64,000 bases of DNA from Vibrio taketomensis. Its GTDB lineage: Bacteria; Pseudomonadota; Gammaproteobacteria; Enterobacterales; Vibrionaceae. A program made the translations under genes and the position numbers. Where the stretch lies: contig NZ_AP019650.1 in NCBI RefSeq assembly GCF_009938165.1, forward strand, positions 248,001 through 312,000, read 5' to 3'. How positions within the stretch are numbered: position 1 is the stretch's first letter; each line of letters begins with the position of its first letter. Positions 42,874 through 50,333 of the stretch are shown here, one piece after another. Under the pieces are notes generated by a model. That model did no database searches and was not told the DNA's origin. It saw nothing but the letters and a program-made list of their open reading frames with translations.

Positions 42874-45047
42874 TTATTTCTCCTGCTCGAATGCGTTGTT
42901 TTCTACACTAGTCACTTCTAGAGAGTAGAAACCATTCCAGCTATAGGTTTTACCGTTAAATTCTACTTGATGTGGGGTTTGGTCGTTAGCGCCTAGTACA
43001 TTGCTGATCATCACAGTAACGAGTGATTTCTTGGTTGCGATTTCTACGATGCTACCAACGGCGTTGTAACCCACGACGCGGATATCTTTCACCTGACCAC
43101 GTGCATTCACCGACTGCTCAAACTCTTCGTTGAAGTAGCCGTGTGTTTCTAGCACAGAAGCAAATAGCGTCGATTCGCCCTTGCTGCGCAGAATGAATGC
43201 GGGTTCGCTACGTAAGTTAAAGCTTGGGTCATTGGCGCCAGTGCGAGTGAAGATCACTTCATTGTCACCGTTCTGCTTGGTGCTGTTGCTCGTGCCTAAC
43301 CAAGTGTAGTAGGTGTTGTTTGTAGCCAGCTAACCAGTGCCGTATCTTGCACGTTGCCGCTAGCGACTTTCCAAAGGTGTTGGTAACCGAAGTCTTTGCC
43401 AAGAGTGCTCAATTCACCAAAGCTTTGGTAATCAAAGTTAGTACGTACGATTTGACCATCGTATTGATGAGAGTAGTCGTACTGATGTTCGCATTTACTT
43501 TCGATGCGATAAAGGTCTAGTAATAACGGTGCTTCAAGCTCATCTAGGTTAAGCATGAACACACTGCGTTGCATGTCTGTATTTGGGTAATGGTCGTTCG
43601 CAAACGCACTCATACCGTTGATTTCTGTGCCCTCTACTTTAAAGAAGTGAGGCAAGCCATGGACTGAATCAGCGCGCTCAACATCGAAACCATTCTGACA
43701 TTGTTCATCAATCGTCACCGCATTATGTGCGATGGTTTGACGAGCGTACGATTTGTTTTCATCTAGGTAGCGACCGCCGAATTTAGGTTCTACGTTAACC
43801 CAGCGACAGAAGCCGTATTCACGTAGCACTTTGACCTCGGTTGAAGAAAGTAATTCCAAGCGTATCGAAGTTTCCATGTCCCATACCGTGTTGACCGTAG
43901 TTCATCACTAGCTGTGATACGTCACCGGCTTTATCTTGCATACGGATAAAACCTTGGGCACCATTGTTACCTTTGGACCTTCGTTTAACTCTACGCTAGG
44001 CCAGAAAGGCATGCCGATTTCACGGTCTGCGATGGTTTTATCGTAGGCTTGAGAAAGCTCAAGACCACATGGGTGCATCCAAACGGCGTTTTGAATCTTC
44101 GCCATGCCTAGGATGTTGTCATCCATACCGTAGTGTTTGCTGTAAACGCTCACTGCAACTTGAACACCCATATCGGTAATGCTCATGGTGCGAGATGCAT
44201 CATTCAAGGCTGGAACTCACCATTCGGATAAGCCGTTGCTAGCATTGCTTGTACTGTATTACCAATCACTTTGTCTTTGTAGTTATAGATGTCTACTTCA
44301 GGCATATGACGGTGTACCACTTCAGCCAATACACAAAGAGGACGAATGGCGTAGCGATGATAGTAAGGACCTTCCATATAGTAACCAGAAGGGGCAAACA
44401 GTCGAGAGATTTGTGCTAAGAAGCCACCCGTATCGTCACGGTCTTGACCGTATACCGACATCTCAAGATATTCCGGCTTGCCAATCGCTAACCCACAAAT
44501 ACCGACAGCCGCGACAGCCCAAATACCATGGTTATGAATACGGTCAAAGTCATGAGCGTATTTTACCGTGAACATCTCAAGCATTGGTTCGAAAACACCT
44601 TCAACTACGGCTTTGCGCTCTTCTGCTGTCATGACAGATGCAACGCAAGAGTACGCAAGACTGGTAAACATCAACCAACAGTGTTCGTTTAGGATCTGGT
44701 GGAAAAGGCGACCGGTTGGGTTAGTGTTTTCTGTACGTGGAAATCAAAGTTAGGTACTTCTCTGCGTATATAGCGAGAAGATCTTTAACAAATTGTGCGT
44801 ATTTCTCTTCTTGAGTGATCAAGAATAAACGACCTGCCAAGTTCATGTAGGTATAGTTTTGCTTATGGCGGTTGTGCTCATAGCCGCCAGCTTCGCCGTG
44901 AGCTGGTACGTCTAAAGGTAGACGCATAAACAATTCGAGCTCTTTGCGGTTCGCTTCGATGGATTTACCCATCAAACTCGGCTTTCCGACTTCTTTTCGT
45001 AGTAATTCGACTTCTGCCTCAGTCAATAAAATCGGTTGTGCAGTCAT
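42874..45047 (-). pseudogene. PL17-family oligoalginate lyase B, frameshifted
   Basis: A tandem paralogue of the preceding lyase, about 724 residues. ATG 45047 starts MTAQPILLTEAEVELLRKEV. Active-site blocks are again intact: GEAGGYEHNRHKQNYTYMNL, FDRIHNHGIWAVAAVGICGL, YYMEGPYYHRYAIRPLCVLA and RQTIAHNAVTIDEQC. It diverges enough from copy A (different N terminus and C terminus NNAFEQEK) to suggest different substrate preference, as for OalB/OalC. Breaks lie near 44740, 44215, 43970, 43850 and 43300. A half-preserved operator (ATTGTATTAC, 45095-45104) lies just upstream. Confidence 0.85.
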
Positions 45048-45383
45048 TTATTATGACCCTCAATAATTGGAATATGAAAACGTCTCGACATAAAGTAATA
45101 CAATAATAACTTTATTTTAAGTTCCATTAGGGAAAAGAGAGATCAAGCTCACTATAAATTATATAAGCAATTGATTTATAAGCGGTCTATTATTGGTGGT
45201 TAGGTTTTTATGGCATGTTGCGATCTTGTTTTATCGTCTTGTTTATGACTTGAATCACACAAATAATGATATATTGTATGACAAATTATGTCGTTGATTT
45301 ATGATTTGTATTGCAATTTACCACCAATCGTTAAGCTCACGGTTTAACGTATTTAGGTGGTTTCAACATTTAGGAGTCAAAGC
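45048..45383. promoter_or_regulatory. Divergent promoter region PL17 / kdgF with two operators
   Basis: 336 bp hold TTGTATGACAA (45274-45284) and TTGTATTGCAA (45306-45316), 32 bp centre to centre (about three helical turns), plus the degenerate copy near the PL17 start. This is the densest operator cluster of the island and would coordinate lyase and kdgF-kdgK-eda expression. Confidence 0.65.
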
Positions 45384-45750
45384 ATGAACCCATTTTTATC
45401 GCTAGTGAGCACCCATGGGAAGAACTCGGTGATGGTATAAAACGAAAAATTGTCGCTTATACAGACGATTTAATGGCTGTGCACGTTTGTTTTGATAAAG
45501 GTGCGATTGGTACTGCACACACCCATGAAATTCACGATCAGATTGGTTATGTCGTTAATGGTAGCTTCGAAGCGGAAGTTGATGGTCAAAACCATCCTTA
45601 AAGGGTGACGCGTTTATTGCCCGCAAGCATCTGCTTCATGGAGCGGTAGCGCTTGAGCAAGACAGTGTCCTACTTGATATTTTAACCCAGCCCGTGAAGA
45701 CTTTCTTAAATAAACGTTCGCGCAACCTCGTTGCTAAGGCAAGCATATGA
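45384..45750 (+). pseudogene. kdgF: KdgF cupin (uronate-linearising enzyme), frameshifted
   Basis: A small cupin of about 123 residues that converts the cyclic 4,5-unsaturated uronate to the open-chain keto form. Start ATG 45384 has AGGAG upstream. Readable: WEELGDGIKRKIVAYTDDLM, metal-binding AHTHEIHDQIGYVVNGSFE, EVDGQNHP, KGDAFIARKHLLHGAVALEQ and LLDILTQPVKTFL. Two single-base losses (near 45401 and 45600) break it. Its stop overlaps the kdgK start (ATATGA), so the two are coupled. Confidence 0.85.
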
Positions 45751-46676
45751 AAAAAATGAATATTGCAATCATTGGCGAATGTATGGTTGAGCTACAGAAA
45801 AGGATGGTCAGCTTCGTCAAACGTTTGGTGGTGATACTCTAAATACGGCGGTGTACTTATCGCGTTTAACGCAATCTTATGACCTAAAAGTGAGTTATGT
45901 CACTGCTGTGGGTCATGATCCATTTAGTCAAGAAATGGTGGATTCTTGGTCTCAAGAAGGTATTGATACTGGCTTGGTACTCAAGGTAAGAGAAGCAACC
46001 TGGTATCTATTACATTGAAACGGATGAGGCAGGTGAGCGTTATTTCCATTATTGGCGAAGTGACTCGGCGGCAAAGTATTTGTTCGAGCAAGATGATTCA
46101 AAACGAATCATAGATCAACTTTATCGTTATGATGCGGTTTATCTGAGCGGAATTACCCTAGCTATCTTAACGGAAGAAGGAAGGGCGCAATTATTTAGCT
46201 TCCTTGCTGATTTCAAGGCTCAAGGTGGGCAAGTTATTTTCGATAATAACTATCGTCCTAAACTGTGGAAAAATCGTGAAGAAGCGATTTCATGGTATCT
46301 AAAAGCCCTGAAAAACACGGACATTGCTTTATTAACGTTTGAAGACGATCAGTTACTTTACGGCGATACAAATCTAGAACAGTGTGTTGAGAGAACGGCT
46401 TCGCTCGGCGTTAAAGAAATAATCATCAAACGAGGTAGCCAAGCGTGTCTCGTTGTTGCCGAAGATCAGCAGCACTTTGTTGAGCCGAATAAGGTCGATA
46501 ATGTGGTCGATACCACTGCGGCAGGCGACTCTTTTAGCGCGGGTTTTCTCGCGAAAAGGTTTGTGGGTGGCACGCCAACGGAGTCAGCTTTTAGTGGGCA
46601 CTGTATGGCTGGTACCGTTATTCAATACAAAGGCGCCATCATTCCTTTAGAGGCGATGACCCAAATTTCATTGTAA
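45747..46676 (+). pseudogene. kdgK: 2-keto-3-deoxygluconate kinase, N-terminal frameshifts
   Basis: A PfkB-family sugar kinase phosphorylating KDG to KDPG with ATP. MKKMNIAIIGECMVELQK starts it; substrate-binding FGGDTLNTAVYLSRL follows after a break. The C-terminal 198 residues are intact, with IFDNNYRPKLWKN, the GTAGDSF-type catalytic motif as DTTAAGDSFSAGFLAKRFVG and the C-terminal QYKGAIIP. Breaks near 45797 and 45995. Coupled to kdgF and followed by eda. Confidence 0.88.
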
Positions 46677-46683
46677 TCGAACG

Positions 46684-46713
46684 AGTTGATATCATGACCA
46701 AGTGATATCAACT
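46684..46713 (+). promoter_or_regulatory. Perfect inverted repeat between kdgK and eda
   Basis: AGTTGATATCA / TGATATCAACT, an 11-bp perfect stem with an 8-nt loop, followed by GTTTTATTG and then the eda ribosome site GAG. It may be an mRNA hairpin tuning eda relative to kdgK, a weak terminator, or an operator. Confidence 0.5.
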
Positions 46714-46730
46714 GTTTTATTGAGAGCTTT

Positions 46731-47348
46731 ATGACTACGTTAAATGATCAACTGCACAGTTAAAGTAATTCCTGTTATTGCCATCAATAAGGTTGAAGAT
46801 GCGATTCCTTTAGGTCGTGCACTGGTTGAAAATGGCATGCCTTGTGCTGAAATCACGTTCCGTACCGAGTGCGCTGTCGACGCGATTCGTGTCATGCGTA
46901 ATGAGTTCCTGAAATGCTTATTGGCGCAGGTACCGTGTTGACGAACGAGCAAGTTGACCAAGCGATAGATGCTGGCGTGGATTTCATTGTTAGCCCTGGT
47001 TTTAACCCACGCACAGTTCAGTACTGTCTTGATAAGCAGGTTCCGATTGTACCTGGAGTGAACAACCCAAGCTTGGTTGAACAAGCGATGACATGGGGTT
47101 ACGCACATTAAAGTTTTCCCAGCGGAGCCTTCAGGTGGTGTGGCGATGCTCAAAGCGTTAACGGCTGTATATCCAGTTAAGTTTATGCCTACAGGTGGCG
47201 TTAGCCTTTCAAACATTGACCAATACTTAGCTGTGCCGTCGGTGCTAGCTTGTGGTGGTACTGGATGGTGCCAACCAACCTGATCGACGAAGGGCGCTGG
47301 GACGAACTGGGTAAACTCGTGCGCGATGCGGTTGACAATGTAGCGTAA
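46731..47348 (+). pseudogene. eda: KHG/KDPG aldolase, frameshifted
   Basis: Class I aldolase splitting KDPG to pyruvate and glyceraldehyde-3-phosphate, the last step of the alginate route. ATG 46731 (MTTLNDQL); after a break VIPVIAINKVEDAIPLGRAL, the catalytic Glu region CAEITFRTECA, IGAGTVLTNEQVDQAIDAGV, FIVSPGFNP and the Schiff-base Lys in KVFPAEPSGG, then FMPTGGVS. Breaks near 46755, 46907, 47105 and 47245. Third gene of the kdgF-kdgK-eda operon. Confidence 0.88.
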
Positions 47349-47387
47349 ACTTCTGATATTAAATTAGAATCATATTTAGTTACTTTG

Positions 47388-47411
47388 AAGCGAGCTTAGG
47401 CTCGCTTTTTT
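47388..47411 (+). terminator. Terminator of kdgF-kdgK-eda operon
   Basis: AAGCGAGC / GCTCGCTT stem, TTAG loop, T tail. Confidence 0.8.
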
Positions 47412-47598
47412 GCCTATAATGTGATTTCGGTTTTAATGTGGACCATAACTACAGAGATCTTTTGCTTATTTGTATTACATAATGGTTGATTGATTCAATG
47501 TTTATTAAGTCTCAATGGCAAGTGTTGCTTATTTTGAAAGGGATTTTCATGGTTTTATTGTCACGATAAGTTTTGTTTGAGATCACAATAAAAGATTA

Positions 47599-47609
47599 TT
47601 GTAGTACAA
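47599..47609. promoter_or_regulatory. Island operator TTGTAGTACAA before symporter 4
   Basis: Perfect palindrome 62 bp before the symporter start, the mirror image of the site before symporter 1 (60 bp upstream). A weaker copy TTGTATTACAT is at 47470-47480. Confidence 0.65.
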
Positions 47610-47671
47610 ATGAAAAATAAATCGAAGTAAGCTAGAAATCATAAAATGATCACACTTAAGAGGCTGAAAAA

Positions 47672-49421
47672 ATGACTATAGATACTCGTTGTTCTTGCCT
47701 ACTTCTTCTTCCTTGTTGCAATTGGTTGGATGTTTCGTAAGTTCACTACATCGACCAGCGATTACTTTAGAGGTGGTGGTAAGATGTTGTGGTGGATGGT
47801 AGGTGCTACCGCCTTCATGACTCAATTTTCAGCATGGACGTTTACAGGTGCCGCAGGACGCGCGTTCAGCGACGGTTTCGTTGTTGTAATCCTATTCTTG
47901 GCTAATGCATTTGGCTATTTCTTAAACTACCTTTATTTCGCCCCGAAATTCCGTCAATTGCGTGTAGTGACAGCCATTGAAGCTATTCGTCAGCGTTTCG
48001 GTAAAACTTCAGAGCAGTTTTTCGTGGGCAGGCATGCCGGACAGCTTGATTTCTGCGGGTATTTGGTTGAACGGTCTCGCAATCTTTGTTGCGGCGGTCT
48101 TCAATATTCCTATGGAAGCGACCATCATCGTAACCGGTTTAGTGCTGATGCTGATGGCGGTAACTGGAGGTTCGTGGGCGGTTGTTGCTTCTGACTTTAT
48201 GCAAATGCTGGTTATCATGGCGGTAACGATTACATGTGCGGTCGCTGCTTACTTTCAGGGCGGTGGTATCGGTAACATCGTGTCAAAATTCCATGGCGAC
48301 TTTATGTTGGGTAACAACTTAAATTACATCAGTATTTTGTTCTTTGGGTGGTCTTTATATTCGTTAAGCAGTTTGGTGTGATGAATAATAGCATCAACGC
48401 GTATCGCTACTATTGCTAAAGACAGTGAGAATGCGCGTAAAGCTGCAGGTCTTGCTTGCGTATTGATGATTGTGGGTCCAATTATTTGGTTCCTACCGCC
48501 TTGGTATGTCGCGGCATTTATGCCTGACTTTGCCGAGCAATACGGGTCGGTTGGCGGTGATGCAGCTTATTTAGCCTTCGTACAAAACGTAATGCCAGCA
48601 GGTATGGTGGGTCTTCTTATGTCAGCGATGTTCGCAGCAACCATGTCTTCAATGGACTCGGGTCTTAACCGAAATGCGGGCATATTTGTGATGAATTTTA
48701 TAGTCCAATTGTTCGCCCGCATGCGTCACAAAAGAGCTGGTGGTTGTTAGTAAAGTAACGACGATCATGATGGGCTTCATCATCATAGGTATTGGTTTGT
48801 TCATTAACTCTCTTCGCCACTTGAGTCTATTTGATATCGTATTAAACGTTGGTGCTTTGATTGGTTTCCCGATGCTTATTCCTGTACTGCTTGGTATGTG
48901 GATTCGTAAGACTCCTGACTGGGCGGGGTGGGCAACGCTAGTGGTTGGTGGTTTTGTTTCTTATATATTCGGTATATCACCGCAAGCAGAAGACGTTGAG
49001 CGCCTGTTTGGCTTAGAACAAGCTTTCACTGCACGTGAATGGGCGGATCTGAAAGTTGGTTTGAGCCTAGCGGCACACGTTGTCTTCACCGGTGGTTTCT
49101 TCTTACTCACCACTCGTTTTACAGGGGCTATCGCCTGAGCGTGAGAAAGAAGTCGATCAACTGTTTGAAAACTGGAATACGCCGTTAGTTGCCGATAGCG
49201 AAGAGCAGCAAAATCTAGATACTAAACAACGCGGTATGCTAGGTAAGCTGATTAGTGTTGCCGGCTTTGGTATCCTAGCGATGGCGTTGATTCCAAATGA
49301 ACCAACAGGGAGAATGTTGTTTATTTTATGTGGTTCAATTGTCTTATCGGTTGGGGTGTTGCTGGTCAACGCAGCGCGAGGTAATCAAAGCCCAAAGTTG
49401 TTGGCTAGAAGTCGCAGTTAA
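47672..49421 (+). pseudogene. Sodium:solute symporter 4 (alginate-oligomer type), frameshifted
   Basis: An SSS symporter of about 585 residues, paralogue of symporter 1. ATG 47672 (MTIDT), then VLAYFFFLVAIGWMFRKFTT, GKMLWWMVGATAFMTQFSAW, FNIPMEATIIVTGLVLMLMA, AMFAATMSSMDSGLNRNAGI and RKTPDWAGWATLVVGGFVSY. It ends at TAA 49419. Breaks near 47688, 48025, 48390, 48700, 48740 and 49125. It uses the same operator arrangement as symporter 1. Confidence 0.82.
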
Positions 49422-49447
49422 TTGTGACTAACAGGTCGAGCGATAAT

Positions 49448-49473
49448 AAAAATCACCCAACGGGGTGATTTTT
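49448..49473. terminator. Bidirectional terminator after symporter 4
   Basis: AAAAATCACCC / GGGTGATTTTT perfect 11-bp stem with AACG loop. Confidence 0.85.
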
Positions 49474-49565
49474 ATCGAATATCTTATCGTTGGGCTAATG
49501 CTTGGCATGAGCTTCGTTTAATTATGTTACACGGTACAACAACTTTTTATACGTGGCTTTTGTTA

Positions 49566-49754
49566 TTAACGAGCGCAATCTTTGCTGTCTCCTTCGCTAA
49601 TGGTTGCGATTTCTGAATCTTTCGTTGTGGCAAGTTTGGATGTCATATCTACTAGATATTGATCTTTCAGTTTACAGAAACGTGAGTAGGTGAAGTATGA
49701 GATGACTGCAACGATAATTGGGAATGCTAAGAACAGAAATTCAGTATTTACAAT
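49566..49754 (-). pseudogene. C-terminal fragment of a membrane transporter
   Basis: An open stretch of about 62 codons reading IVNTEFLFLAFPIIVAVISY (a last transmembrane helix), then FTYSRFCKLKDQYLVDMTSK and a hydrophilic tail ending KDCAR at TAA 49566. It resembles the end of a major-facilitator/GPH-type sugar symporter. The rest of the gene is absent; it lies between symporter 4 and the transposon end. Confidence 0.4.
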
Positions 49755-50078
49755 AAGTTCTGTTTAGGGATTAAAACAGAATTTCCAAATAAGTAAGAAG
49801 TGATATTTATACTTTGGCACTTTCTGGTTGGTGTCTGAAAATGTCACTGGCCTTAACATAGAAGTGTTCAATACGTATCGCGAATCTCCTAAACAGTGAG
49901 GGCTGTAAACTGGTGATTGCATTATTTGACCCAAAAAGTTCATACACTCTTTTTGTCTATTGAGCCTTCTGACTAGACACTAAAATGATCCAACATAAAT
50001 AGGGTTGATGATGCATTCTCACTAATACTGTAAGTAATTTTCTTACGGCGAACCTTGTAGTGCATCGATGGGTTCACA
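49755..50078. other. Degraded DNA inside the Tn7-like end
   Basis: Two short minus-strand coding-like ORFs lie here: 49807-49947 (VYELFGSNNAITSLQPSLFR...) and 49973-50065 (MHYKVRRKKITYSISENASS...). The second starts directly next to the innermost end repeat, where the first transposon gene (tnsA) would begin, but I cannot match it to TnsA. Confidence 0.35.
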
Positions 50079-50182
50079 AAATATCAACTTATGGTTGTTT
50101 TGGAAATATCAAAATATGGTTGTTTTTGATAACATTATGAAAGAAAAGAAGTTGTAAATATCACTTTATGGTTGTTTCAACA
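50079..50182 (-). mobile_element. Transposon end of a Tn7-like (type I-F3 CRISPR-associated, Tn6677-like) element
   Basis: Three repeats of the form AAATATCA-N4-ATGGTTGT at 50079-50098, 50104-50123 and 50156-50175 (17 of 20 positions invariant) match the TnsB-binding sites of Tn6677-like ends. The terminal sequence, on the minus strand, is TGTTGAAACAACCATAA, starting TGT at 50182 as in the Tn7 group. Spacing is tight between the two inner sites (25 bp) and wide to the outermost (52 bp), as in the left, TnsA-side end. The next five bases, GCCTA, are the expected 5-bp target duplication. No tnsABC, tniQ or cas genes remain in the window. Confidence 0.82.
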
Positions 50183-50222
50183 GCCTATAGATTAATTGAG
50201 AACCGCTTTTAGCGGCTCTTTT
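50180..50222 (+). repeat. Direct repeat copy 2 (second guaC terminator, right edge of island)
   Basis: 42 of 43 bases equal 16380-16422, including the terminator hairpin; the single difference (A50201) weakens the stem. It abuts the transposon end and is followed by backbone-like sequence (TTGTCTGAGTCG) unlike that after copy 1. Confidence 0.9.
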
Positions 50223-50333
50223 TGTCTGAGTCGTAGGTAAGTATCCACACTAGAGACACATCGACTTTGCAAAATGTAGCAAATTGAATTGAAACCCGGA
50301 GATTATGCTCCTCGGGTTTATTCTAGTTGATGC

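Noticed and set aside
49807..50065. tnsA remnant inside the transposon end
   Set aside because: The ORF at 49973-50065 is correctly placed but has no TnsA motif that I can recognise.
50079..50175. CRISPR array
   Set aside because: The three repeats are separated by 5 and 32 bp with a TGT terminus and have no uniform spacers; they fit transposon-end binding sites, not CRISPR repeats.
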